From contig UQDA01000002.1 in assembly GCA_900539715.1 (NCBI GenBank), positions 128,639 through 192,638 on the forward strand: 64,000 nucleotides of DNA, read 5' to 3'. The position numbers were made by a program, and so were the translations under genes. This DNA comes from an uncultured Lachnospiraceae bacterium (GTDB taxonomy: Bacteria > Bacillota > Clostridia > Lachnospirales > Lachnospiraceae). Within the stretch, counting starts at the first letter, position 1, and each line of letters starts with the position of its first letter. A model generated the notes under the pieces. The model made no database searches. It saw only the letters and a list, made by a program, of their open reading frames with translations, and was not told where the DNA came from. Below are positions 7,022 through 16,237 of this stretch, piece by piece.

Positions 7022-8137
7022 CTATAGATTATATAAATTTTTTCGCTGCAGCCCGACGTTTAAGACGAATCCTATCCCGATATAGACGCTGACGAGCGAG
7101 CTTAGCCCGTAGCTGACAAAAGGGAGCGGCAGTCCCGTATTGGGCATGAGCATAGTAGCTACTGCAATATTCATAAATCCCTGTATGCCTATCAGTGCCC
7201 CCACACCGGACGCGATGACCATACCGGCAATGTCCTTTGCCGACCGTGCGATAGATACGCAGCGCACCGCGATGAGCATCAGCAGGATAATGACTGCTGC
7301 AGAGCCGATAAAACCAAGCTCTTCCCCGATGATGGCAAAAATGAAGTCGGTCTGTGATTCCGGCAGGAAATTCGCATTTTTGACAGATGCGATGTCCGTA
7401 TTGTTCAGACCCTTTCCCCAAAGCTGCCCCGAGCCGATGGCGATGACGGAGTTTATCTGCTGGTAAGCTTCGGCATCGGCATAAGCCTGCGGATCGAAGA
7501 AAGCCATGATACGGTTACGCTGATAGTCCTTGAGCAGCGTCTGGTCCTCTTGGACAACGATAGATAAAAAAACGAGGACGGTCGGTACTACGACCGCAAG
7601 GACGCTGCCGATTATCTTCCAGCTCAGTCCCCCTACAAATAAAAGAACGCAGAATAAAAGCGCAACCAAGATAGTCGTGGAAAGGTTCGGCTGTTCATGA
7701 ATGAGCGCAAGCGGCGGCAGGATAAAAAAGATTGCTGACAGCACTATGCGCGGTGTATTTAACCTTTCCCTATATTTCATAATAAACTGTGCATAGAATA
7801 AAATCAACAAAATTTTTGCAGTTTCTGATGGCTGGAGGTCAAAAAAGCCCAAATCAAGCCATCTTTTTGCGCCATTTGCCTCTCTTCCAAAGAGCAGAAC
7901 GAGCACAAGGGTAACGATGGCAAAAGCATAACCGAGCCAGGCCAGCTTTATCAGTTTTGTATAGTCTAAAAAAGCAACGATGAGCATGAGCACCAGTCCG
8001 ATGCCCATGCCTATCATCTGCTTACCCTGCACACTCTGCTTTGCGCTCCCGATGGCGAGTATCCCTATCACGTTCAGTGCAGCTACGAGAGCCACCAGTA
8101 AAAAATCAAAGTTCTTCAGTTTGTAGTTTCTGAACAT
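7022..8137 (-). CDS. rodA: Rod-shape peptidoglycan polymerase RodA (SEDS family)
   Basis: A 371-residue polytopic membrane protein with about ten hydrophobic segments. SEDS signatures are visible: LDLGFFDLQPSETAKI, the GSGQLWGKGL loop, PESQTDFIFAIIGEELGF, and the C-terminal PNTGLPLPFVSYGLSSLVS. RodA polymerises lipid II glycan during elongation together with a class B PBP, here most likely the PBP2 at 10012-12909. FtsW and SpoVE are close relatives, but the mreBCD-pbp2 context favours RodA. SD AAAGGAG lies before ATG. minE is 9 nt upstream. Confidence 0.94.
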   Translation of the reverse strand: MFRNYKLKNFDFLLVALVAALNVIGILAIGSAKQSVQGKQMIGMGIGLVLMLIVAFLDYTKLIKLAWLGYAFAIVTLVLVLLFGREANGAKRWLDLGFFDLQPSETAKILLILFYAQFIMKYRERLNTPRIVLSAIFFILPPLALIHEQPNLSTTILVALLFCVLLFVGGLSWKIIGSVLAVVVPTVLVFLSIVVQEDQTLLKDYQRNRIMAFFDPQAYADAEAYQQINSVIAIGSGQLWGKGLNNTDIASVKNANFLPESQTDFIFAIIGEELGFIGSAAVIILLMLIAVRCVSIARSAKDIAGMVIASGVGALIGIQGFMNIAVATMLMPNTGLPLPFVSYGLSSLVSVYIGIGFVLNVGLQRKNLYNL

Positions 8138-8146
8138 ATCGCTCCT

Positions 8147-8419
8147 TTAGCTTATCTTATGCAGATCCAGAATCGGGATATTTGCATGAAGGGACATGCT
8201 TTTATCCTCCCGGCTGCGGCTGGATGCCTTGCTTATCTGAATCTCCATATTTTTTGTGTCTATTTTCATGTAGCGGGATATGACCGCGGCAATATCTTTT
8301 TTTATCATATCCAGGACTTCCGGCGAACAGTTGACCCTGTCAGATATCAGAAGGATTTTTAAGCGATCCTTTGCAACCTCACGGGAGGATTTTCGCTGTA
8401 AAAATTTAGGCAGTCTCAT
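8147..8419 (-). CDS. minE: Cell division topological specificity factor MinE
   Basis: A 90-residue protein with the MinE layout: amphipathic N-terminal membrane/MinD-binding region (about 1-32), then the topological-specificity domain with DRVNCSPEVLDMIKKDI. It stimulates MinD ATPase and drives MinCD off the membrane, setting up oscillation. Its ATG overlaps the minD stop (ATGA), preceded by GGAGGG. A full minCDE set in a monoderm, instead of DivIVA/MinJ control, is typical of many Clostridia. Confidence 0.93.
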   Translation of the reverse strand: MRLPKFLQRKSSREVAKDRLKILLISDRVNCSPEVLDMIKKDIAAVISRYMKIDTKNMEIQISKASSRSREDKSMSLHANIPILDLHKIS

Positions 8420-9222
8420 ATGCGTCCCTCCTGACTTTTATGAAATATCCCGCTCACCTTCGTCCAGAATGAAATGGACACATCAAGGTTCAGATACGGT
8501 ATCTCATCTCCAAGGATGCGCTGACATATATTGCGGTAAGCACGGCCCGCCAGCGTATGATTCCCCACAAGAGGTTCTCCCTGATTGGTCGCAACGACCA
8601 CATTTTCGTCATCCGGCACAACTCCTATCAAAGGTACCGAAAGGATATCGACTACGTCATCCACGCTCATCATATCCCCGCGTTTTACCATATCATAGCG
8701 CATCCGGTTAACGACAAGATCAATCCTGTCAATGCTGGACGCCTCCAACAGCCCGATAATGCGGTCTGCATCGCGGATAGCAGAAACCTCCGGCGTTGTC
8801 ACCACAAGGGCCCTGTCTGCACCCGCCACAGCATTTTTAAACCCCTGCTCGATACCTGCAGGACAGTCTAAAAGCACATAATCGAATTGCTCCCGCAAAT
8901 GCTCTACAAGCTTTTTCATCTGGCTTTCATTCACAGAGGTTTTGTCACGGGTCTGTGCGGAAGGAAGGAGGTAAAGCCCCGGCCAGCGCTTATCCCGGAT
9001 GAGCGCCTGTTTGACACGGCAGCTTCCTTCTACCACGTCCACGAGATTGTAGACGATACGGTTTTCAAGTCCCATGACCACATCGAGATTACGAAGACCG
9101 ATATCGGTATCTATCAAAACCACCTTTTTTCCGGCTGCGGCAAGACCGGTCCCAACGTTTGCGGTGGTGGTTGTTTTTCCAACGCCGCCTTTTCCTGAGG
9201 TAACGACAATTACTTCACTCAT
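8416..9222 (-). CDS. minD: Septum site-determining ATPase MinD
   Basis: A 268-residue deviant-Walker ATPase: GKGGVGKTTT (residues 10-19) with the signature lysine, VVLIDTDIGLRNLD, and DYVLLDCPAG as Walker B. The C-terminus (ISFWTKVSGIFHK) is an amphipathic membrane-targeting helix. MinD binds the membrane as an ATP dimer and recruits MinC to block FtsZ assembly away from midcell. It lies between minC (60 nt upstream) and minE (overlap). SD GGAGG lies 8 nt before ATG. Confidence 0.97.
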   Translation of the reverse strand: MSEVIVVTSGKGGVGKTTTTANVGTGLAAAGKKVVLIDTDIGLRNLDVVMGLENRIVYNLVDVVEGSCRVKQALIRDKRWPGLYLLPSAQTRDKTSVNESQMKKLVEHLREQFDYVLLDCPAGIEQGFKNAVAGADRALVVTTPEVSAIRDADRIIGLLEASSIDRIDLVVNRMRYDMVKRGDMMSVDDVVDILSVPLIGVVPDDENVVVATNQGEPLVGNHTLAGRAYRNICQRILGDEIPYLNLDVSISFWTKVSGIFHKSQEGRI

Positions 9223-9282
9223 ATAAAAGTCCTCCGAACATGAAATATTTGCGTTCCCTGAAAAATACTGCCCGAGCTTTTG

Positions 9283-9963
9283 TTACAGCGGCAGTTCATT
9301 CAGTAATTCATTTGTAATGGACTGCATTTGTATCTCACCGCCGCGAACGCACGCCATGAGCGGCTGCATACGCCTGGCTTTTAAATGCCAGCGGTTCTTC
9401 TCTTTTGCTTTATATTTGAAATCTCCGATCTTTAATTTCTGCGGAGTCATTTCAAGCGCTGCAATAAAATGATGATTCATCCCGTCGCCGCCTGCATAGG
9501 CGCTTCCGTTGAGTTTTCCTAAAACAATGATGTCCTTTGCCGCCATCACGCAGCAGCCCTCTTCCACATCACCCAAAACAACGACGCTTCCTTCCGTTTC
9601 CAGTATCTGCCCGTTTTTTAAGCTTCCGCGATAAAATTGCCCGTCATTCCCTGCTTTCGGGAAATAACGTTCAAAGGCCTCCATCGATTCCCGGAACTGC
9701 CCCTGCCGCTGCGCGTTCTTGCCTACTACGCATATCACATTCAGCCGGCTGCAGCAGGTCAGGGCGTCCACAAGGGCGTTTTCCTCATCATCGCGCAAAT
9801 CCCTGCCTTCAAAGGAGACTGCGACCCGCATATCCCCGAAAAAGCGGGCAGAATCCCGGAATTTTTCTTCTACACAAGAAAGCAGCTCCTCAAAGGGAAG
9901 TTCATCGTTTAAATAGACGGCGATACCGTCTTTATAACTTTTCAGGATAACCGGATTTTTCAT
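9283..9963 (-). CDS. minC: Septum site-determining protein MinC
   Basis: The 226-residue protein has an N-terminal FtsZ-inhibiting domain (about 1-95) and a C-terminal beta-helix domain with the family pattern GQILETEGSVVVLGDVEEG and GSAYAG (about 118-210) that binds MinD. It inhibits Z-ring formation when activated by MinD. SD GAGGGAG precedes ATG. The gene follows PBP2 by 48 nt and opens the minCDE set in the shape operon. Confidence 0.94.
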   Translation of the reverse strand: MKNPVILKSYKDGIAVYLNDELPFEELLSCVEEKFRDSARFFGDMRVAVSFEGRDLRDDEENALVDALTCCSRLNVICVVGKNAQRQGQFRESMEAFERYFPKAGNDGQFYRGSLKNGQILETEGSVVVLGDVEEGCCVMAAKDIIVLGKLNGSAYAGGDGMNHHFIAALEMTPQKLKIGDFKYKAKEKNRWHLKARRMQPLMACVRGGEIQMQSITNELLNELPL

Positions 9964-10011
9964 TTCTCCCTCTCATTTCCGCCGCTGAGACGGCATTTGG
10001 ATGAATCTTTG

Positions 10012-12909
10012 TCAGTCTCCGCCGCCCACGACTGCTTCCGGCGAAAGCGCGGTCTGACTGTTCAAAAGTGTACCGTTTTCATCCAGGTCAAAATAATACG
10101 TCATCACCTGCTTGGAAAGCTGGCAGGCATAGTCAGAGGAATAACCGTTCGCTATCCTGATCGCCATTGCAATCTCCGGCTGCTCATACGGCGCATAGCC
10201 TACAAACAGTCCATGGTTCGGACGGCTCTTATCCTCTTCTGCCGTACCTGTCTTACCCGCAACATTTACGGCAAACTCTTTATAATAGGATTTATTTTCC
10301 ACTACGCCTCTCATTCCTCTGTGAATAGCGTCCCAGTAGGACTGTGGCATATCTATCGTATTACGGACATTTGCCTGATAATCCACCAAAAGGTTTCCGG
10401 ATGTATCCGTTACCTTATCGAGAAGAGTAAGATCATAACAGGTTCCGTTGTTTGCGACTGCCGTCACATAACGAGCGAGTCCCGCAGTCGTAAAGTTATT
10501 CGTACCCTGTCCGATGGCAGACACGACAGAAAGCGCATCGGAAACCTTCGGGTCGGATTCCTCTATCTCAACGCCGGATTTCTCTGTCAGTCCGAACATA
10601 TCCGCATATTTTGCAAGCTTTTCATTTCCAAGCTCCTGGTCGTATTTTTCTCCGGTCAGACCGAGTTGATATCCCACCTCGTAAAAGAATACGTTACAGG
10701 AATTGGTTATCGCTTCGGATACGTTCAGAGTACCATGCCCGCTCCTTTTCCAGCATCGCGGCTGATAATCCGAAAAACGCGTATAAATACCGGAACATTC
10801 TATTGTAGAAGAAAGATCCAGCACCTTTTCCATCAGCGCGGCCGAAGCGGATACCATCTTGTAGGTAGAACCCGGCGCCGTACGCATCTGGGTTGCATAA
10901 TTCCACATCGGGCGGGAAAGATCCTCGCCACTGGAAATACGGGCATAATATCCGGAATCTATGCCGTTTGCCAGCCGGTTGTTGTCATAGCTCGGATAGC
11001 TGACAAGAGCCCTCACATCCCCGGTATTGACGTCTGTGAGCACACAGGAAGCGCTGTATGGATCGAGTGCCAACTGGGCGGGGGTTATCTCCAGATTCCG
11101 TATAAGATTTACCATAAAAGAAAAAGCAGAAACTACACCGGATTTTAAATCTGCAATTTCCTTCTCGCTGGGATTTATCACATCCTGTTCTACCAAAAGC
11201 ATGCACATCTGAACTCCGGTGATACGGTTCTGTCCTATCATGTACTGCAGTATTTTTTTCTGAAATGCCTGACTATTGGAGAGCTCTTGAAGGATATACT
11301 CAACCAGCTGGTTGTAGACCTCGGCGGAATCGGAATATTTTCCTTCCAGAGGCAGCATCGTTACATCGATCCAGTTTTGGGATATCGCATATTCCAGATA
11401 TTCCCTGATACTGATGACCTCATTTGTCGTCCAGTCGATATAAGTCTGATCGGTCTTGTCCACTCCGGTCAAAACATTATCATTTGGAAGCAGGTCATTG
11501 ATGATATAGCTTTCATAAGTCCGGTACTCTTCCGGAAGATCTTTGTAGGCGGAAGATCCGCTTGTCAATTCTGTCTCCAGCCATGAAAGGACTTCGCTGC
11601 ACCGTTTCAGATACGCCTGGTAAACGCTGTACTGCACTTCGCCCTCCACAGCGTCCGGCAGACGCGAAAGGTCGATCACATTGTTGTTAAAAAGTGCGGC
11701 ATATACATCGTCTATCGGAATCTTTAAGTTGGCGCTGGAAACGTCGGAGGAATTATAGTTCTTGACGTTTATTATTTTATCCACCAGGATGCCTGCCACA
11801 AACTTTTCAAGAATATTGTATACCGCTGCCTGAAGTTTACTGTCTATCGTAAGATACACATCGTTCCCTGCAGAAGCGTCCACATGGTCGAGTACCTCGA
11901 CCTCGCGTCCCATCTTATCGACGAATACCGTTTCATAGCCTTTTGTCCCCTGAAGGTACTCCTCCATAACTTTCTCGATGCCGGCTTTTCCGACAATATC
12001 AGTCATTTCATATTCTTTGACATCAGGTGCCTGTTTGACACCTTCCATACCTTCCTGACTGTTCAGCGCCGTCAGCTCTTCTGTAGATATCTTTCCCGTA
12101 TAACCGATTATCTGCGAATAGTAAGGGCCATCTTTATATTTACGGATGGTGTCATCCACAATCTCTATCCCTTCAAGCTCGCTTTTGTTTTCTTCGACGG
12201 TGGCGACAGTTTCCTCTGAAACATTTGTCGCAATCGTGACGGGGATATATTTCTGATATCCGGTCGTGCTCATCGTATAGCGGATGGCGATGATATCAAG
12301 AAGTTCTTTTTTTGTATAGCCTTCTCCTACAACAAAAGATTCCTTATCATCCGGATCCGTGCGCCTTCCCACCTCATATCGGGCGGTTCCGCCAAGATAT
12401 TCGATGATATCGTCTGCCGTAGCGTTTTTCTGGCGTTCTTCCAGATCAGATATCTTCGGCTCACCGTATACATCCGCGATAAAGCGCAGTCTTCTCGTTC
12501 CGGAGACACTGTAGGCAAACTCGCCGTTTTCATCTATGTAGATATTGAAATCACAGCTTATCGTATCTCCATTTTCCCAAAGGATGCCCAGCACCTCTTT
12601 TAAAATGCCGTTTATCTTGGCATTTTTGCCCTTGGATTCATAGACGTCTTCTATCGTCACAGAGCTGGAAAGTTCGTTATATGCGATAGGGATGCCATTG
12701 ACATCATAAATATTTCCTCTCGTACTGGCGATGGAGCGTTCCTTTTTTATCTTCATCTCGAATTCCGCCTGCTTGTCCGCGCCCTCGACTATCTGCAATT
12801 GGAAGATGCGGTTGAACAGCACGCAGGTCATGACGAAAAATACGGCGTATAAAAATACCGTCCGGGAACTTATGAAATTAAAAAATATATTTTTTATCTT
12901 TTTTAACAA
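10012..12909 (-). CDS. mrdA: Class B penicillin-binding protein (PBP2/MrdA type) with a large insertion
   Basis: The 965-residue protein has one N-terminal membrane helix (about 15-38), a dimerisation/pedestal domain (about 50-350, with ASTRGNIYDVNGIPIAYN) and a transpeptidase domain with STYK (681-684, nucleophile S681), SCN (737-739) and KTGT (886-889). It cross-links peptidoglycan with RodA during elongation. Between LTIDSKLQAAVYNILEKF (353-370) and the strand starting at about residue 620 (SCVLTDVNTGDV), some 240 Glu/Leu/Tyr-rich, probably helical residues are inserted; usual PBP2 proteins have only a short link there. The start is TTG directly after the mreD stop with SD GAGGGAG 10 nt upstream. 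Confidence 0.93.
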   Translation of the reverse strand: MLKKIKNIFFNFISSRTVFLYAVFFVMTCVLFNRIFQLQIVEGADKQAEFEMKIKKERSIASTRGNIYDVNGIPIAYNELSSSVTIEDVYESKGKNAKINGILKEVLGILWENGDTISCDFNIYIDENGEFAYSVSGTRRLRFIADVYGEPKISDLEERQKNATADDIIEYLGGTARYEVGRRTDPDDKESFVVGEGYTKKELLDIIAIRYTMSTTGYQKYIPVTIATNVSEETVATVEENKSELEGIEIVDDTIRKYKDGPYYSQIIGYTGKISTEELTALNSQEGMEGVKQAPDVKEYEMTDIVGKAGIEKVMEEYLQGTKGYETVFVDKMGREVEVLDHVDASAGNDVYLTIDSKLQAAVYNILEKFVAGILVDKIINVKNYNSSDVSSANLKIPIDDVYAALFNNNVIDLSRLPDAVEGEVQYSVYQAYLKRCSEVLSWLETELTSGSSAYKDLPEEYRTYESYIINDLLPNDNVLTGVDKTDQTYIDWTTNEVISIREYLEYAISQNWIDVTMLPLEGKYSDSAEVYNQLVEYILQELSNSQAFQKKILQYMIGQNRITGVQMCMLLVEQDVINPSEKEIADLKSGVVSAFSFMVNLIRNLEITPAQLALDPYSASCVLTDVNTGDVRALVSYPSYDNNRLANGIDSGYYARISSGEDLSRPMWNYATQMRTAPGSTYKMVSASAALMEKVLDLSSTIECSGIYTRFSDYQPRCWKRSGHGTLNVSEAITNSCNVFFYEVGYQLGLTGEKYDQELGNEKLAKYADMFGLTEKSGVEIEESDPKVSDALSVVSAIGQGTNNFTTAGLARYVTAVANNGTCYDLTLLDKVTDTSGNLLVDYQANVRNTIDMPQSYWDAIHRGMRGVVENKSYYKEFAVNVAGKTGTAEEDKSRPNHGLFVGYAPYEQPEIAMAIRIANGYSSDYACQLSKQVMTYYFDLDENGTLLNSQTALSPEAVVGGGD

Positions 12910-13461
12910 TTATTCGGTACTCCCTCTATCCGCTAACAGCATCCGTTTATGAAGAAATAAGAGCAGCGGATAAAAAATGAATGCAACGACGATGGTGTAG
13001 ACCGCTTCAGGTAATATCACATGTAATATATAGTAGCCGATATCAAGCCGTGCGCGCATAAAAAACATAATAATATAGCAGACGAGGCTGACACAGATAT
13101 CTGCAGCGGCGATGACCCCCAGCGGGAGCAGAATGTCTTCCGGGAAAAAAAGCCTGTTCGCTTTTCCGCACAAATATCCGACATAGAGATACAAAAGTGC
13201 ATAGAATCCGATAAGATCCCCTGCTCCGACCCCTGATGCAGCAGAAAGGCTCATGCCGTTGGCCGCGAAAAGATCTGCAAGAAGTCCACATGCAAATCCT
13301 GTCCACATGCCGCTCTTTTCCCCTTCCATCAGACCGACGGAGGCGGTAAGAATGATCAGCAGATTCGGCTTGATGCCGCTGAATGCAAACCACGGACAGA
13401 CCGACGTCTGAAGCAGAAAAAAGCTCCAGACCAAAAAGGCGGTGACCAGAATTTTTTTCAT
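12910..13461 (-). CDS. mreD: Rod shape-determining membrane protein MreD
   Basis: A 183-residue hydrophobic protein with five or six membrane segments, the right size and position for MreD (after mreC, before PBP2). Sequence conservation in this family is low; FSGIKPNLLIILTASVGLMEGEKSG matches the family's conserved first loop. It is part of the elongasome with MreB, MreC and RodA. SD AAAGGAGAGG precedes ATG; the PBP2 TTG start abuts its stop. Confidence 0.9.
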   Translation of the reverse strand: MKKILVTAFLVWSFFLLQTSVCPWFAFSGIKPNLLIILTASVGLMEGEKSGMWTGFACGLLADLFAANGMSLSAASGVGAGDLIGFYALLYLYVGYLCGKANRLFFPEDILLPLGVIAAADICVSLVCYIIMFFMRARLDIGYYILHVILPEAVYTIVVAFIFYPLLLFLHKRMLLADRGSTE

Positions 13462-13475
13462 AAGAGCCTCTCCTT

Positions 13476-14348
13476 TCAGTCCCCGGTCTGCTGTTTTAAT
13501 TCGGTGATGACCAAAACCTCATCCAAATGGGAAAAATCGACTGCCGGAGTCACCGTTCCTGTTTTTGTCAGGTTATTGGAGGAAGCACTGATGGAATCCA
13601 CATAACCGATGAGTATCCCCGGCAGATATTTGTCACTGATATTGCTCGTCACAAGCTTATCTCCTGCTCCCACTCGATTGTCCGGATCAGAAAGCTGTGA
13701 AAAACGGATAGTCCCATCCGACTGTACAGACTGCAAATCACCGGATACTATCAGATTCTCCGAAGTAGCGAGCACCGTAGCGCTGACACTGCTTGTATCG
13801 GAAATGACAGAAATCACTTTCGCATAATTTCTGCCGACGGAAACGACCCTCCCGACAAGCCCGCTTCCTGCCATTACATTGCAGTCTACCTGAATGCCGT
13901 CTTCCGATCCCTTATCAATTGTAAAAGAATAAAACCAGTTGTCCGCTTCGCTGGAGATGACCCGGGCACCGACCTTTTCATAGTCGGAATAGGTCTGATC
14001 CAACTCGTAGAGGCTTCTCAGATTGTTCAGCTCATAACGGTCCTGCTGGAGCTGATTATTTTCTATTGTAAGCTGGTCTATCTGCTCTCTGAGCGCCTCG
14101 TTCTGCGCCAGCACATCCTTTAACTGCGCCAGCTCTTCGGAGCGGTCTGAAAAATAACCGCCCACCTCCGCGATGCCTTTCTGGAACGGGACGACGATAT
14201 AGCCTGCGATTCCTTTTAAAGCGCCTTCAAATATCGTAGTATTAAAGGACAACACCAGAAGAAGCGCGCACACGCCGGTCAGTATCAGGAGCAGCGTCTG
14301 TCCCGAGATGCTGAAATTTTTATGTTTTTTCTTGACTACAGGACTCAT
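13476..14348 (-). CDS. mreC: Rod shape-determining protein MreC
   Basis: The 290-residue protein has a short basic cytoplasmic start, one membrane helix (about 17-37), a coiled coil (about 68-115, rich in Leu/Glu/Gln) and the external MreC beta domain (GSGLVGRVVSVGRNYAKVISVISD and following). It scaffolds PBP2 and RodA outside the membrane and links them to MreB. Its ATG overlaps the mreB stop (ATGA). Length is typical. Confidence 0.95.
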   Translation of the reverse strand: MSPVVKKKHKNFSISGQTLLLILTGVCALLLVLSFNTTIFEGALKGIAGYIVVPFQKGIAEVGGYFSDRSEELAQLKDVLAQNEALREQIDQLTIENNQLQQDRYELNNLRSLYELDQTYSDYEKVGARVISSEADNWFYSFTIDKGSEDGIQVDCNVMAGSGLVGRVVSVGRNYAKVISVISDTSSVSATVLATSENLIVSGDLQSVQSDGTIRFSQLSDPDNRVGAGDKLVTSNISDKYLPGILIGYVDSISASSNNLTKTGTVTPAVDFSHLDEVLVITELKQQTGD

Positions 14349-15358
14349 TTACCCATCCCTTCAATGGCATATGCGACCGATTTATATTTTTCGTCTTTTA
14401 AGATGCGTGCCATGCCGAGCACAACGCTTTCCATCGGACGTTCCGCAAGATTGACTTTAAGCCCGGTCGCCTGCTGTACGCGTTCTGCAAAATGGCTGAC
14501 CTGACTGGCTCCGCCCGTCAGATAAATGCCATGACGGAAAATGTCCGCCCCCAGTTCCGGAGGAGTACGTTCCAAAATCACTTTTATACTGTCGATTATT
14601 GTATTAAAGTGCTCTTCCAGACAGGAATTTATCAGGTCGGTAGGAATTTCTCTTTCTACCGGAAGACCTACTACGATGTCCCTGCCGTAAACAATAGCGC
14701 CTTTTCCTTCTTTTTCAAGGCTTCCCAGAGACTGCTTGATATTTTCGGCGGTCTTTTGACCGATGAGCAGGTTAAATTCCTTGCGGACCGCCTGCCGGAT
14801 AGCCTCGTCGAATTTTAAGCCGCCGGTCTTTATCAGACGGCTCAGAACGATGCCTCCGAGGGAAAGGATGGAAACTTCCGTCGTATCATAGCCGATGTTC
14901 ACGACTAATACACCCTGAGAATTTTTTACATCGATATCCATACCGAGGCCGTCCGCAACAGCTTTCTCCACGACCATTATCTTACGCGCCTTTACGTTTG
15001 CTTCCTTAATAAGATCATAAAACGCGCGTTTTTCCACCTCTGTGATGTCGGTGGGAACTGCAATATAAAAATCTGCCGGGCGGATATTGCCTTTGGAGAT
15101 ATCCGAAATAAAAAACCGGATGAGACGTTCCATGTTGTTGATGTCCGCAATAACGCCATTTGACAGCGGATTGCTTATCTTGATGTTCGCCGGCGCTTTT
15201 TCGTACATTTCGTACGCCGAATTGCCATAAGCGAAGATATTCTTTTTGTTTTCGATGGCTATCATGTTCTTCTCGACCATGACCGAGTCGTCTGCAAGAC
15301 TGTAGATTTTGATATTGCTCGTACCCAGATCGATTCCATATGCGTAATTTGGCACCAT
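14345..15358 (-). CDS. mreB: Actin-like shape protein MreB
   Basis: The 337-residue protein has the actin-fold nucleotide motifs: IDLGTSNIKIYS (phosphate 1), VVNIGYDTTEVSILSLGG (phosphate 2) and YLTGGASQVSHFAERV (adenosine). MreB forms membrane-bound filaments that direct lateral wall synthesis. The phosphate-2 loop has NIGYDTTE where most MreB proteins have DIGGGTTE, so it may belong to a divergent MreB/Mbl-like branch; mreCD directly downstream supports the MreB assignment. SD AAGGAG precedes ATG, and radC lies 14 nt upstream. Confidence 0.93.
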   Translation of the reverse strand: MVPNYAYGIDLGTSNIKIYSLADDSVMVEKNMIAIENKKNIFAYGNSAYEMYEKAPANIKISNPLSNGVIADINNMERLIRFFISDISKGNIRPADFYIAVPTDITEVEKRAFYDLIKEANVKARKIMVVEKAVADGLGMDIDVKNSQGVLVVNIGYDTTEVSILSLGGIVLSRLIKTGGLKFDEAIRQAVRKEFNLLIGQKTAENIKQSLGSLEKEGKGAIVYGRDIVVGLPVEREIPTDLINSCLEEHFNTIIDSIKVILERTPPELGADIFRHGIYLTGGASQVSHFAERVQQATGLKVNLAERPMESVVLGMARILKDEKYKSVAYAIEGMGK

Positions 15359-15372
15359 ATCTTTCTCCTTCC

Positions 15373-16098
15373 TTATATGAGACCCGATTCCCGAAAGCTG
15401 AAATACTGCCCCGCCCCTACGATGATGTGATCCGTCAGGTTAAGCTGCATCATTTCTCCCAGCTCAAAAAGCCGTCCGGTAATCGCGGTATCTTCCCTGC
15501 TGGGCGACGGGTCGCCGCTGGGGTGATTGTGCAACAGAATAAAGCTGACTGCCTGTACGCGCAGCGCCTGCAAAAAAACTTCCCGCGGGGAAACGAGCGC
15601 CGAATCAACAGTTCCGACAGACAAAAGTTTTTCATGTACAAGCCTGCCCTTACCGTCCAAAAGCAACAGGACCGCACGTTCCACGTTCCCGCCGTCCGCA
15701 TCGAACAGCGGGCGGGCATAAGCTGCCGCCGTTGCCGGGTCGGGGAATGCAGGAAGCTTCTTTCTCGTATAGAGCGATATCCTGCGCGCCAGCTCTGCTG
15801 TGCAGCAGATGCGTACTGCCTTGACCTGCCCGATGCCCCGGACCTTCATCAGCTCCGACGGTGAAAGGGACGGAAGCCCGGAAAGACCGCTGCGCGATCC
15901 CTTTGGAAGACGCAGCACTTCTTCCGCAAGCGCCAGCGCCGGACAATCCCTGTGTGCTTTCGAAGCGCTTTCTCCGACCTTTGGTCCGGTCCGCAAAAGC
16001 ACTGCCAAAAGCTCGGCATCCGTTAAGGATTCTGCCCCTTTTTGAAGAAATTTTTCATAGGGAAGTCCCTGTTCTGCTGTTTTTTCTGAAGTTTTCAA
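15373..16098 (-). CDS. radC: RadC-family JAB/MPN-domain protein
   Basis: The 241-residue protein has an N-terminal helix-hairpin-helix region (SELMKVRGIGQVKAVRI) and a C-terminal JAB/MPN metal-binding domain with the full HNHPSGDPSPSREDTAIT motif. The family's molecular role is unsettled; the old DNA-repair assignment is not well supported. The position immediately before mreB is conserved in many Firmicutes. The start is TTG with GGAGG 8 nt upstream. A small hairpin (16110-16131) and a possible promoter (16169-16197) precede it. Confidence 0.92.
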   Translation of the reverse strand: MKTSEKTAEQGLPYEKFLQKGAESLTDAELLAVLLRTGPKVGESASKAHRDCPALALAEEVLRLPKGSRSGLSGLPSLSPSELMKVRGIGQVKAVRICCTAELARRISLYTRKKLPAFPDPATAAAYARPLFDADGGNVERAVLLLLDGKGRLVHEKLLSVGTVDSALVSPREVFLQALRVQAVSFILLHNHPSGDPSPSREDTAITGRLFELGEMMQLNLTDHIIVGAGQYFSFRESGLI

Positions 16099-16109
16099 TA
16101 AAATATCCT

Positions 16110-16131
16110 CCGTTTCTCTCTCCTGAAACGG
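16110..16131 (-). repeat. Hairpin just upstream of the radC ribosome-binding site
   Basis: CCGTTTC (16110-16116) and GAAACGG (16125-16131) pair perfectly around an 8-nt loop; on the transcript the second arm runs straight into the radC SD (AGG). It could influence translation of the first gene of the shape operon. Confidence 0.45.
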
Positions 16132-16168
16132 CGGACAAAAGCGTTCTCTTAGCTTCTGAAACAGTTAC

Positions 16169-16197
16169 ATCTTATCATACTTGTCATTTACTGTATA
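16169..16197 (-). promoter_or_regulatory. Possible promoter of radC-mreBCD operon
   Basis: On the minus strand TATACA, 17 nt, then TAAGAT; an overlapping TATGAT is an alternative -10. The 140-nt gap before radC is the largest break upstream of the cluster, so a promoter is expected here, but the match is only fair. Confidence 0.35.
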
Positions 16198-16237
16198 GAA
16201 ACAAAAGAGAAATTTTTTCGCATCGTTCGACTCTTTA

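Noticed and set aside
9997..11148. Long plus-strand reading frame of 383 residues opposite PBP2
   Set aside because: It is the antisense shadow of a clear PBP2 gene; its composition (Arg/His/Ile/Cys rich) is that of a reverse frame and no start signal is seen.
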